The notes under the pieces are model-generated. The model was not told where the DNA came from. It searched no databases and saw nothing but the letters and a program-made list of their open reading frames with translations. The position numbers were made by a program, and so were the translations under genes. Shown piece by piece: positions 1 through 7,967 of a stretch of DNA of 35,104 nucleotides. How positions within the stretch are numbered: position 1 is the stretch's first letter; each line of letters begins with the position of its first letter. Origin of the DNA: Moritella sp. PE36 (GTDB lineage Bacteria > Pseudomonadota > Gammaproteobacteria > Enterobacterales > Moritellaceae); assembly GCF_000170855.1 (NCBI RefSeq), contig NZ_ABCQ01000051.1, forward strand, positions 1 to 35,104, given 5' to 3'.

Positions 1-233
1 TCTTCAACGCTTGCACATCATCTTCATAGAATGACATTAGCTTATTAATAGGCCGCTTCGTATTCATAAAACAGCTCAGTTAATAACAGCTCTTTACCAT
101 TAAAATGATAATACAAATTACCTGGGCTTATTTCTAAGGCATTCGCAATTTCAACCGTTGATACTTTGACGTGTCCGTACTGGCTGAACATTTCTAAACT
201 ACACTGTAATATCCTATCACGTGTTTTCATCAT
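1..233 (-). pseudogene. TetR-family transcriptional regulator, frame broken, cut by window edge
   Basis: The open part (233 down to 45) encodes 62 residues with a TetR-type N-terminal DNA-binding domain. The helix-turn-helix runs from about residue 23 (VSTVEIANALEIS) through PGNLYYHF to KELLLTELF. The frame then stops at TAA (47-45). Skipping one base at position 47 restores a frame that continues to the window edge as NKLMSFYEDDVQALK, which reads like the usual TetR continuation after the LFxxFE stretch. This is therefore either a one-base frameshift (pseudogene) or a sequencing error, not a genuine 62-residue protein; TetR proteins are normally about 190-210 residues. The gene follows the wax ester synthase gene on the same strand with a gap of about 45 bases, so the two may be co-transcribed and the regulator may control lipid storage genes. 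That role is inference. Confidence 0.6.
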
Positions 234-278
234 TTTTCCCTAAGCTGGATCTGATACTGTTGGATTTACTCCACCATG

Positions 279-1808
279 TTAAGTTGTTGCTTCTACTACA
301 GCGGTATTCTCAGCACTGATATCTGTTTCACTTTCAGCTAATATCTGCTCGATAATAGCCAAGGTTTCTTGTTTAATATCAGAGTTTTCACTAGGCTTTG
401 TTAATAGTGCAATTTGTTCTGATACTGAGGATACAGCACTTGTAAGTACCTCATTTTCTAATTCAACAAACGCATCAGTCACATAAGCAGCAAGGTCAGT
501 TAAATCAGGCAGTGCAGAGCGGCATGATACGAGACCAACATTGATTGTTCCGTTGTAGCTATATAACGTTATGTTTAATGACATCCCTGGTGGTAATACC
601 GAAATAGGGAAGCATTGTTCCATTTTCGCACCCATCATATATAACGGCGCTTGTGGACCGGGCACATTCGAAATGAGCACGTTCCCCATAGGTGGTAATA
701 CGGTATCTAAATTTAAGAATTCGCTAACAACAGCAAGACCTTGGCTCGCCATGGTATAGCTTGTCAGTGCTTCTTTGGTCAGTAAACGAGTTTCATTTTT
801 TAACTTGATACACGAATCTTTAATTGTCATTAAACGTTCAAGCGGTGATTCGCCACTATAAGCTAATTCGACTAAGCTGATTGCGACTTGGTTGTTTGTC
901 ACTGTGTCGCCAGCTTCTCTTAAGCTCATTGGCATTTGGGCAACAAGCGGCTTTTTAAGTTTAAAATTCTTACTTTCAAGGTAGTTATGAATCGCCATAT
1001 CACAAATGGTGACGACAACATCATTGATCGTTGCACCTGTCATTTTGCCAATACGTTTAACGCGTGTTAACGGTAGTGCCGAAATAGCGGCGCGACGGGC
1101 TCGTTTGGGACTGACTGAAAATGGTGTTTTCGGCGCCATAAACGGTGTCGGCATATCCGCTTTATACACATTAGCGGCTTGGAAAAGCAACTTCGTGGTA
1201 AGTTTAGTCAGCGATGGAATTGATTTGATTTGATCTGATAGTTTCTTCGATGTTTTGGTTATTGAAGTGAGCATACTATCAAGTTCTTTTTCTTTCTGCT
1301 CGTGCTCAACATTCCAAAAAGCGGTCATTGCCCCATCTGTATTACTGCTTAAATATGACATTAATAGTTGGTTGGCTTTTGCACCGTCAGTGAAAGCATG
1401 GTGTGCTTTAAGATAAATAGCGAATTTGTTATCTTCTAAGCCATCAATGAGTATCATTTCCCACAGCGGTCTGTTTCTATCAAGCAGACTTTCATGTTGG
1501 TGTTCAACAAAATTAAGCAGCTGACTTTCGTCGCCTGGTTGTGGCAGCATGGCAAATCGTACGTGATAAGACAGATCAATATTGTTATCTTCATGCCAGT
1601 GGAATTGGCCTGTGAGCTGTTTTTTAAGTTTTAAATTAAAAGGTGCCTTGACCTCATCTTGAGACATTAAGCAATCGAACAGATCGCGGGTAAAGTTACC
1701 TTGGTAATCTTCTGGCACAGAAAAAATCTGTAATCCGGCTACATGTTTAGGACTGGCAACTGTTTCTGTATATAAGAAACCCATATCAACTAGCGTGAGT
1801 GCTTGCAT
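279..1808 (-). CDS. Wax ester synthase / acyl-CoA:diacylglycerol acyltransferase (WS/DGAT)
   Basis: This 509-residue protein belongs to the bifunctional WS/DGAT family, which transfers acyl groups from acyl-CoA to fatty alcohols or diacylglycerol and makes storage wax esters or triacylglycerol at the inner face of the membrane. The catalytic HHxxxDG motif is intact: H136-H137-A-F-T-D141-G142, preceded by the typical PLWEMILIDGL stretch. The second family landmark, TINDVVVTICDMAI, and the PGPQAPLYMMGA region in the C-terminal domain are also present. Length is normal for the family (about 450-510). The ATG at 1808 is preceded by a weak AGGGA. The last ~50 residues are acidic and low in complexity (ESETDISAENTAVVEATT) and probably disordered. 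The TetR-type gene follows directly on the same strand. Substrate preference cannot be read from the sequence. Confidence 0.93.
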   Translation of the reverse strand: MQALTLVDMGFLYTETVASPKHVAGLQIFSVPEDYQGNFTRDLFDCLMSQDEVKAPFNLKLKKQLTGQFHWHEDNNIDLSYHVRFAMLPQPGDESQLLNFVEHQHESLLDRNRPLWEMILIDGLEDNKFAIYLKAHHAFTDGAKANQLLMSYLSSNTDGAMTAFWNVEHEQKEKELDSMLTSITKTSKKLSDQIKSIPSLTKLTTKLLFQAANVYKADMPTPFMAPKTPFSVSPKRARRAAISALPLTRVKRIGKMTGATINDVVVTICDMAIHNYLESKNFKLKKPLVAQMPMSLREAGDTVTNNQVAISLVELAYSGESPLERLMTIKDSCIKLKNETRLLTKEALTSYTMASQGLAVVSEFLNLDTVLPPMGNVLISNVPGPQAPLYMMGAKMEQCFPISVLPPGMSLNITLYSYNGTINVGLVSCRSALPDLTDLAAYVTDAFVELENEVLTSAVSSVSEQIALLTKPSENSDIKQETLAIIEQILAESETDISAENTAVVEATT

Positions 1809-2269
1809 GTAATCTAATCCCTATGTAGTAAATCCATAAAATAGAGTGTTTAGACACTAAGCTCTATTTCGTTATTTTTCTATATCTATATGGGTATATG
1901 TTAGTGTGTTGTTTATGATTTGTAAATAGTGACAAGGTGTTAAATGTACTTTTAAGGGTATGAAAATAGTATTAAATTCAATAAATCGTGTGTTACTTAA
2001 CACTTTTACGTCGTTATTTGTTAATGTTTATAACTAGCCACATAGGGTTATAAACCCTGTAGGTAAAGTGATTTTACTTGCTGGTGTTAATTTTATAGTG
2101 TCATGTTATCGGTAACTAAAGTGAGTGTTGGTTGTTATTTAAGTTATTCTAATTAAGCTAAGATCTTAATCATTTGAGTGATAATTTTGATTGGCAGTCA
2201 TAAGCGGGTTGTTTTGCACTATGGCGAAAAGGTAGAATATCAAGGAATAAATGTTAACGGATAAATACT
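1809..2269. promoter_or_regulatory. Divergent intergenic region between WS/DGAT and nlpC
   Basis: This AT-rich spacer of 461 bases lies between two divergent genes and must hold both promoters. I see no convincing ORF in it. A short dyad, AGGGTT-ATA-AACCCT (2044-2058), is the only clear symmetric element and could be an operator. It lies about 210 bases before nlpC and 235 before the WS/DGAT start. No promoter boxes were assigned with confidence. Confidence 0.35.
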
Positions 2270-2764
2270 ATGGTAGTTAAATCTTTCTGTTGTGCTGTGC
2301 TATTGCTGATCATGTCGGGTTGTAGTCAGCATAGCTCAATAAAAAAGTCTGAGAACAATACTAAAATTAATGCGCCAACTGCCGAACTTGCTTATGCTCA
2401 GGGGCTGTTATTATCACAATATAACGATTGGCGCGGTACTCCACATAAATGGGGTGGCATGAGTAAGAAAGGTGTTGACTGTTCAGGGTTGGTTAAACTG
2501 ACTTTTGAGCAACAATTTTCATTATCTCTACCTCGGACGACTGCCGGTCAAGTTAAAGTCGGACATTCGATTAAACGTCAGCAATTACGCACTGGTGATT
2601 TAGTGTTTTTTAAAACTGGGGTGAATGTTCGTCACGTTGGTATTATGGTTGATGAATTACAGTTTTTTCATGCATCGAGCAGCCGTGGCGTGAGCTTATC
2701 GCGTTTAGATAATCCCTATTGGAAAAGCCATTACTGGCAATCAAGAAGAGTTAATTTAAAATGA
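2270..2764 (+). CDS. nlpC: NlpC/P60-family lipoprotein, cell-wall peptidase
   Basis: This 164-residue protein closely resembles E. coli NlpC in length and in the conserved run from GTPHKWGGMSKKGVDCSGL to DNPYWKSHYWQSRRV. The N-terminus is a lipoprotein signal ending in LIMSGC, so the mature protein should start at Cys18 and be lipid-anchored. The papain-like NlpC/P60 catalytic residues are visible: Cys71 (VDCSGL), His122 (RHVGIMV) and a third polar position His134 (FFHASS). Family members cleave peptide bonds in peptidoglycan stems; the exact bond is not evident here. The stop overlaps the start of the next gene (ATGATG at 2761), which suggests translational coupling with yjjX. Confidence 0.9.
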   Translation: MVVKSFCCAVLLLIMSGCSQHSSIKKSENNTKINAPTAELAYAQGLLLSQYNDWRGTPHKWGGMSKKGVDCSGLVKLTFEQQFSLSLPRTTAGQVKVGHSIKRQQLRTGDLVFFKTGVNVRHVGIMVDELQFFHASSSRGVSLSRLDNPYWKSHYWQSRRVNLK

Positions 2765-3306
2765 TGGAACAGAAGTTAATTAAAGTTGTGGTTGGGTCTA
2801 AAAATCCAGTAAAAATAAATGCCTCACGTAGCGTTATCGCAGCCTTGTATCCAGATCATGATGTGGAATGCGAGGGGGTTGATGCACCTTCTAATGTACC
2901 TGACCAGCCAATGGACGCCGCGGAAACCCGTGAAGGCGCGATTAATCGTGTTAAGTATTGCCAACAAAATTCTGAGGCTGACTTTTATATTGCTATCGAA
3001 GGCGGTGTGGATCTGCTGGACGATGGTCCTGCTACATTTGCATACGTTGTCATTGCCAATAAAGAGCAGCAGTCTGTCGGCCGAAGCGCTGCGTTACCAT
3101 TACCTGCACCTATTTATCAGTCGTTACTCGATGGTGAAGAGTTAGGGCCTGTGATGGATAAGCTTTTTAAAACTGTCAATATTAAGCATAAAGGCGGGGC
3201 GATTGGCCTGTTAACCAATGGCCATGCAACACGCGAAAGCAATTATACTCAAGCGCTGACATTAGCAATGGCACCATTTTTATACCCTGACCTTTATAAT
3301 CGATGA
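2761..3306 (+). CDS. yjjX: Inosine/xanthosine triphosphatase (YjjX family)
   Basis: This 181-residue protein is of the YjjX/ITPase type, a house-cleaning enzyme that hydrolyses non-canonical purine nucleoside triphosphates (ITP, XTP) and so keeps inosine and xanthosine out of nucleic acids. The N-terminal nucleotide-binding signature VVVGSKNPVKINASR is present, followed by FYIAIEGGVD and the GGAIGLLTNG stretch near the C-terminus. Length matches the family (about 170-185). The ATG at 2761 overlaps the nlpC stop by four bases; the ATG at 2764 is an equally possible start. It is cytosolic. The link to nlpC is only genomic and no functional connection is evident. Confidence 0.9.
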   Translation: MMEQKLIKVVVGSKNPVKINASRSVIAALYPDHDVECEGVDAPSNVPDQPMDAAETREGAINRVKYCQQNSEADFYIAIEGGVDLLDDGPATFAYVVIANKEQQSVGRSAALPLPAPIYQSLLDGEELGPVMDKLFKTVNIKHKGGAIGLLTNGHATRESNYTQALTLAMAPFLYPDLYNR

Positions 3307-3422
3307 TCTTTATCGTTGCACTTTTATAGTTTACGACCTTGGTATATGTGCTCTTGGATTCAGTCGTACTTTAGTCCGTTATCTGAACGCTTTGTAATTT
3401 AGTGTCAATAAAATCCACACCT

Positions 3423-3441
3423 GCTATTGATAATCATTCTC
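3423..3441 (+). promoter_or_regulatory. Putative Fur box
   Basis: The 19 bases from 3423 (GCTATTGATAATCATTCTC) match the classical Fur consensus GATAATGATAATCATTATC at 16 of 19 positions, including the uninterrupted core TGATAATCATT. The site ends 54 bases before the likely start (3496) of the cysteine-rich protein gene, a normal place for a Fur operator over a promoter. This implies repression by Fur when iron is plentiful. The match is read directly; the regulation is inferred. Confidence 0.65.
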
Positions 3442-3495
3442 AATAACAGGTATGATGAATACATGGAGTGTCGTACGTTTATAAAGGACTTAATC

Positions 3496-3771
3496 ATGTC
3501 TTCTAAGGTTAATTTAAGTATATCGACTCGGAAGTTAGCGGAGTTGATCCAGGCGGGTCACCTTTGTGCCGCGGATTTCAACTGTTTAGATCCAGAATCG
3601 AAACAGCAAGTTTGGCAGCTATGTTTGTGGAGCTGTAACAAACGCGTCCATTGCACTAAATCATGTACTCAGCAATGTAATAGCGGGTATTGCGAAGGTG
3701 CTAAAACTACGATCAAAAATAGTACGGTTACCAGTGATCAATCAACATTTATCACAATTAACGCTGATTGA
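3496..3771 (+). CDS. Small cysteine-rich protein of unknown function, probably iron-regulated
   Basis: I do not recognise a named family. The preferred start is ATG 3496, preceded by AAAGGA at a good distance; it gives 91 residues. The reading frame stays open upstream to a TTG at 3427 inside the Fur box, so the longer form is unlikely. The protein has eight cysteines. The first two are in the motif LIQAGHLCAADFNCLD and the rest cluster in the second half (QLCLWSCNKRVHCTKSCTQQC and a following GYC). There is no signal peptide or membrane segment. Cysteine spacing suggests a metal or iron-sulphur site, or disulfides if the protein is exported by an unseen route. The adjacent Fur box points to a role under iron limitation. 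The C-terminal ~20 residues are polar and low in complexity. Confidence 0.7.
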   Translation: MSSKVNLSISTRKLAELIQAGHLCAADFNCLDPESKQQVWQLCLWSCNKRVHCTKSCTQQCNSGYCEGAKTTIKNSTVTSDQSTFITINAD

Positions 3772-3780
3772 TCGTTGAGG

Positions 3781-4746
3781 TTATGACTTTTTAAACCGTT
3801 TTAATGCTACCAAGGGCACTTTTAACCGCATAAACAACGGTGCGAGCAATGGTATTAGCACGCCTGCCATAATCAATGAAAATGCAATTATCTTGTTTAT
3901 TTCTAATTGTTCATCGTAAAAGATAACAGACCCCATTAATGCAAAGATAGGCACTAATAGTTTAAATGGACTCATCACGCTGAGCGGATATTTAGTTAAC
4001 ATTTTATTCCATACCCAATAACCTAATAATGTGGTTGGATAAGCCTGGAACAGTACCGATGCGAATGCGGTTGAATTGAGAGTGGTTAATTCGCTATAAA
4101 AACTCACCCCATTGACAAAATATGCCATTGCAAACAGCGGTAGTGGTGCAAATATACAAGACCAGGCCACAAAAGCAAACATATCTTTAATCGCCAATTT
4201 TTTAACCATTAAGCTAATGCTGCTAAAGCCTATGGCACCTATGAATGCAAATATAAAGCCTACTAAGGTAACAGAGCCGTCAGTTATATTGGCAATGAAA
4301 ACCAGCCCAAGTAAGGATAAGATCAGACCAAGTTTAAGACTTGTACTGATACGTTCTTTTAGAAAAACCATTCCCATTAGTACGCTAATGAAGGCACTAA
4401 ATTCTAAGATGATGCTGGCGATGCCTGCAGATAACCCTGTATAAATAGACATTGACATCATACCCCATACCCCAACACCAAATGTGATGCCATAGAGCAC
4501 TATATAAAACCAGCGGACATCTGGTTTGCGCACAAACAAGATCGCAGGAAATGCGGCAAAGGTGAAACGTAATCCTGTTAAAATAAAGGGATCTATGTTG
4601 TCCACACCAGCCTTGATCACAGAGAAGTTAAAGCCCCATAGACATGTTATGGCGACAATGATGATTAAGTGAATTGGTGATATTGATCTTCCGTGTATCG
4701 GTGTTATCGATTTTCCGTTCATAGCTGCTATCAATTTTTTGCGCAT
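3781..4746 (-). CDS. EamA-type drug/metabolite (DMT) exporter
   Basis: This inner-membrane transporter of about 321 residues has two EamA repeats and about ten membrane segments. It resembles E. coli EamA (cysteine/O-acetylserine exporter) in stretches such as LWGFNFSVIKAGVDNIDPF, LTGLRFTFAAFPAI and, near the end, SVMSPFKLLVPIFAL. The frame extends to a TTG at 4794, but ATG 4746 has GGAG seven bases upstream and is the better start. The first ~26 residues form an unusual hydrophilic leader built from three 8-residue units (KKLIAAMN, GKSITPIH, GRSISPIH). The gene is divergent from the MocR-type regulator at 4877, an arrangement common for exporter/regulator pairs. The substrate is unknown. Confidence 0.85.
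   Translation of the reverse strand: MRKKLIAAMNGKSITPIHGRSISPIHLIIIVAITCLWGFNFSVIKAGVDNIDPFILTGLRFTFAAFPAILFVRKPDVRWFYIVLYGITFGVGVWGMMSMSIYTGLSAGIASIILEFSAFISVLMGMVFLKERISTSLKLGLILSLLGLVFIANITDGSVTLVGFIFAFIGAIGFSSISLMVKKLAIKDMFAFVAWSCIFAPLPLFAMAYFVNGVSFYSELTTLNSTAFASVLFQAYPTTLLGYWVWNKMLTKYPLSVMSPFKLLVPIFALMGSVIFYDEQLEINKIIAFSLIMAGVLIPLLAPLFMRLKVPLVALKRFKKS
4669..4740 (-). repeat. Three 24-bp tandem units at the 5' end of the EamA gene
   Basis: On the coding (minus) strand three consecutive 24-base units occupy 4740-4717, 4716-4693 and 4692-4669. The second and third agree at about 19 of 24 positions, and the first and second at about 16. They encode KKLIAAMN, GKSITPIH and GRSISPIH, just before the first membrane segment. 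The array looks like an in-frame duplication that lengthened the cytoplasmic N-terminus. Confidence 0.7.
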
Positions 4747-4876
4747 AATCATACTCCGTCGTTTTAGTGTTTGACTAGTATGTCGTGTTGACAAATAATA
4801 AACAGATGCACTTTTTGTAATTTTTTAGAGTACAGTTAAGCTTCGTATGGATAGTTGGTTTTGAGGGAGAGGACGA

Positions 4877-6316
4877 ATGGCAGCACGTTATATTACAATT
4901 TCAGATACTATTATTAACGACATTGATAAAGGTTTATTACTTATCGACCAGCGTATGCCGTCGTTAAGGCAGTTTACTCAGCTACATGATGTGAGCATGA
5001 CGACGGCCAATAATTGCTATCAGCGTTTACTCGACTTAGGCTGGTTACATGCCAAACCGCAAATAGGTTACTTTATTACCCAGCCGCTGAATAAACAGAG
5101 TACGCCGGTATATCCTCGATTTAACGTAAAAATATCTAAGCCTAAAATCAGCCAATCCATCGACCAAGGCTTACGTGGTCCGTTCTATACCGCACAGCTG
5201 CCTGCTGCTCTGTTACCGCAAGCAACCTTGAGTCGCTGTTTACGACGGGCGAATCAACGAGCAGGTGCAGACGTGTTTGCTTATCCTGATTATCAAGGTG
5301 ATATTGGGCTACGTACCGCCTTGGCCAATCATTTTTCACAACGACACTTTCCGTTAAAAGCAGATAATTTAGTGATCACTAATGGCTGTATTGATGCGGT
5401 TCGCAGTGCCATCGAAATCACCACTAATCCAGGAGATACCATTGCCGTGTCATCGCCTTGCTTTAGTGGGTTACTGGACTTATTGGAGAACATGGGCAGG
5501 TTAGTGATCGAGATACCGTGTTACCAGGCTCAGCTCGATTTAGAGCAACTTGAAGAACGACTTAAATCTAAGCGTATTTCTGCCTGTCTATTCAGTGCCA
5601 ATCATATTAATCCACAAGGGTTTTGCCTGAGTAATAAACAAAAGCAACGTATTGCTGAGCTGGCTGCACATTACCAAGTCCCTGTGATTGAAGATGACAT
5701 TTACTTAGAATTAAGTTATTCCAATACCACACCGTTACCAATTAAATATTGGGATAAATCAGGCTGGGTATTGTGGTGTAGCTCGGTTTCGAAAACGATT
5801 GCAGCGGGTTATCGTTTGGGCTGGTGTGAGCCTGGACGTTATTTTAATGACTATTTACAGCTACGTAACGTGCAGTTTTTTGGGGTCAATAATATTGTCC
5901 AGCATACGGTCTGCGAGTTTATTAATACTGGCCAATATGCGAAGCACTTGAAGAAGTTAACGACAACCTTGGCGTCCCATGCGCGACAGTATCATAGTTT
6001 ATTACGAGAATTGTTGCCTGGTAATACTAAAATCAGTGTGGCGGAAGGCGGTATGGTTATCTGGTTACAGCTTGATAATATGGACAGTCAAGCGGTACTT
6101 AGTGAAGCATTAAAGCAAGGCGTGCCTTTTCGTGCTGGTAGTGAATTTACCACGCTTGCGTATTATCAAAACTGCTTAAGGTTAAATATTGGCTGGCCGA
6201 TTGTGGCAAATGCAAAAGACACACCAGACAAACAAGCAGAGGCACTGGCGTTAAGCGCTAAGCTTGTTATCTTGTGTGAACTGATTAACGCCAATGTTGC
6301 AGTTATACCTAAGTAG
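4877..6316 (+). CDS. MocR-type (GntR/aminotransferase-fold) transcriptional regulator
   Basis: This 479-residue protein joins a GntR-type winged helix-turn-helix (about residues 5-75, including MPSLRQFTQLHDVSMTTA and YQRLLDLGWL) to a fold-type I aminotransferase-like domain (about 110-465). The pyridoxal-phosphate lysine is visible as Lys306 in SSVSKTIAAGYRLGW, and the cofactor-binding aspartate lies in VIEDDIYLELSY. Such MocR/YdcR-like proteins use the aminotransferase domain to sense PLP or amino-acid-like ligands. The gene is transcribed away from the EamA exporter (131 bases between the chosen starts), so control of that exporter is the simplest inference. The upstream GGGAGAGGACGA is a strong ribosome-binding site for ATG 4877. 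Confidence 0.9.
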   Translation: MAARYITISDTIINDIDKGLLLIDQRMPSLRQFTQLHDVSMTTANNCYQRLLDLGWLHAKPQIGYFITQPLNKQSTPVYPRFNVKISKPKISQSIDQGLRGPFYTAQLPAALLPQATLSRCLRRANQRAGADVFAYPDYQGDIGLRTALANHFSQRHFPLKADNLVITNGCIDAVRSAIEITTNPGDTIAVSSPCFSGLLDLLENMGRLVIEIPCYQAQLDLEQLEERLKSKRISACLFSANHINPQGFCLSNKQKQRIAELAAHYQVPVIEDDIYLELSYSNTTPLPIKYWDKSGWVLWCSSVSKTIAAGYRLGWCEPGRYFNDYLQLRNVQFFGVNNIVQHTVCEFINTGQYAKHLKKLTTTLASHARQYHSLLRELLPGNTKISVAEGGMVIWLQLDNMDSQAVLSEALKQGVPFRAGSEFTTLAYYQNCLRLNIGWPIVANAKDTPDKQAEALALSAKLVILCELINANVAVIPK

Positions 6317-6353
6317 CTTGAGTATAAGTAGGTCTCTCTACTCTTTTGTACAC

Positions 6354-7391
6354 CTATTCTTCATTCAGCACATCAGTCGCTGTGCCAAGATATACTTCAG
6401 CAGCCAATAGTATGGATTCATGCAAGGTTGGATGAGCATGTACGGTATGGGCAATATTGTCTGCCGTAAACTTATTATGTATCGCTAAACAAACTTCACC
6501 AAATATCTCATCAGCATTGTTACCTATCATGCCGCCACCGATTAAGACGTGATTGTCAGTATTAAAGATCAGCTTAGTTAAGCCATTGGTGTTTACATCT
6601 GTGTTCGCTCGACCCAGTGAACGCCAAGGCATGTTTATCACCTTATAATTTAACGCACTGCTAGCCAATTGCTTTTCTGTCCAGCCTAACCAGGTCACCG
6701 TTGGGAAACTGGTGGCCATGAAGGGGTGAGTTAACAAGTTATTCTGTGACGGCTTATCGTCAGCAATAAATACCGCGTCATAATCAGCATCAGGCAATGC
6801 TTTAGCTTTACTGATGGCGGATAACTGAACTTGATCATCACTAAAATTAAAGGCGGTTATTTCTGCTTGTGGTTTTATTTTGAAAAGCCGTTTTACATAA
6901 CGTTGAAAGGTTTTGTTGATGTCTTTGTCTAGCTCTGGAAAAACTTCATCACCAGTAATAAAGATATCAACAGCAGCGCCTAAGGCTTGATAGATAGTCG
7001 CTATTTCGATGGCATTAATACCAGCACCAATAATGGCGAGTTTATTGGGAATAAAGGGCAGGGCTATGGCTTCGTTATAATGCCAGATGTACTTGTTTGT
7101 CGCTGGTGTCAGCAAATTGTTATGGTGTTTCTTTTCATCTATTTTAACTAAGCTGTCTTGGTTGCTAACGTAACCTTGACTATTAAAGTCACCTTTACGC
7201 ATCACGTAGTACTGACTTTCAAGTTGATCGAGTTTATGACGAACAGCACTAAGGTCGATGCTGGGTGCTAAATAGCCAATACCTAGTGGACTTGCCCCTC
7301 GAACACTGTGAATTGATTTAGCCATATGCAGTAACGCGTGAGTTCGGACTATAGTCGTATCGACTTGCTGTTGTTGTATGTTTGCTTTCAT
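6354..7391 (-). CDS. Degenerate dihydrolipoamide dehydrogenase-like protein (probable pseudo-enzyme)
   Basis: This 345-residue protein is clearly derived from the Lpd family of flavoprotein disulfide reductases but is much shorter than the usual ~475. The N-terminal FAD-binding Rossmann motif and the redox-active CxxxxC are absent: the protein begins where the helix after that disulfide would be (THALLHMAK). The NAD-binding domain is kept (IIGAGINAIE, G122/G124, with the third glycine changed to Ala127). The second FAD contact (the NVPHIFAIGD-type segment between the NAD domain and the dimer interface) is also missing, and VFIADDKPSQ runs almost directly into SFPTVTWLGWTEKQL. The dimerisation domain is well preserved, including the active-site acid/base motif HAHPTLHE (318-325). 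It probably cannot bind FAD or reduce lipoamide. A regulatory or dimer-partner role is possible; early decay is the alternative. Confidence 0.8.
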   Translation of the reverse strand: MKANIQQQQVDTTIVRTHALLHMAKSIHSVRGASPLGIGYLAPSIDLSAVRHKLDQLESQYYVMRKGDFNSQGYVSNQDSLVKIDEKKHHNNLLTPATNKYIWHYNEAIALPFIPNKLAIIGAGINAIEIATIYQALGAAVDIFITGDEVFPELDKDINKTFQRYVKRLFKIKPQAEITAFNFSDDQVQLSAISKAKALPDADYDAVFIADDKPSQNNLLTHPFMATSFPTVTWLGWTEKQLASSALNYKVINMPWRSLGRANTDVNTNGLTKLIFNTDNHVLIGGGMIGNNADEIFGEVCLAIHNKFTADNIAHTVHAHPTLHESILLAAEVYLGTATDVLNEE

Positions 7392-7967
7392 TTAAACTCT
7401 CGTTAAAACGCAGAAAGTATCAATCTAGCACATGTTTAATACCTATTTATAGGTGGTTTTGAGTTGTTTGTTATCTGTGTCGCAATATGATTATTCTTGA
7501 TAGCGTCGTAATAAAAGCTAAATATTCTGATATGTTGCAGCAACAGCAGAGTATCTGGTAATTAGGCTTGGAAAAGCAGGTAACGAATCGAAGTGGATTA
7601 ATGAAGGCCTGTAATGTGAACCGAGCGGATTAACGCGTTTTAACTTGTTAATTATATATCTGTAATATGTTACATCGTTGAGCAAAGCTATTAGTTGATT
7701 TAAATTAACTATTTAGGCTATTTGTATAAATATTTTATTTTTTACTTTATTTCAATGTATTACTCTCAATAACATCTAAAATAAGCCCTCATCAACACGA
7801 AATCATCATTAACTTAAGGTTAACATTCTGTTATCACTGTTTTAAAAATGAAAATGGAGTATTTCCTCTAAAAATGACTTGCTGTTACGTTTAATCAAAT
7901 CTAACATATCACTAATTGAGTATATTTGTAGAATCCTGATGTTACCGATTATTAAAAGGATATGATA
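7392..7967. promoter_or_regulatory. Divergent intergenic region, Lpd-like gene / CoA-transferase
   Basis: This AT-rich spacer of 576 bases holds no convincing ORF. A perfect dyad ACCTAT-TT-ATAGGT (7441-7454) lies 50 bases upstream of the Lpd-like start and could be an operator for that gene. An 11-base part of it (TATTTATAGGT) recurs at 10241-10251 before nrfG, possibly by chance. Translation of the CoA-transferase gene is served by AAAAGG just before 7968. Confidence 0.35.

Noticed and set aside
3427-3495. Longer N-terminus of the cysteine-rich protein starting at TTG 3427
   Set aside because: The TTG lies inside the Fur box, has no ribosome-binding site and adds residues unlike the rest; ATG 3496 has a proper AAAGGA.
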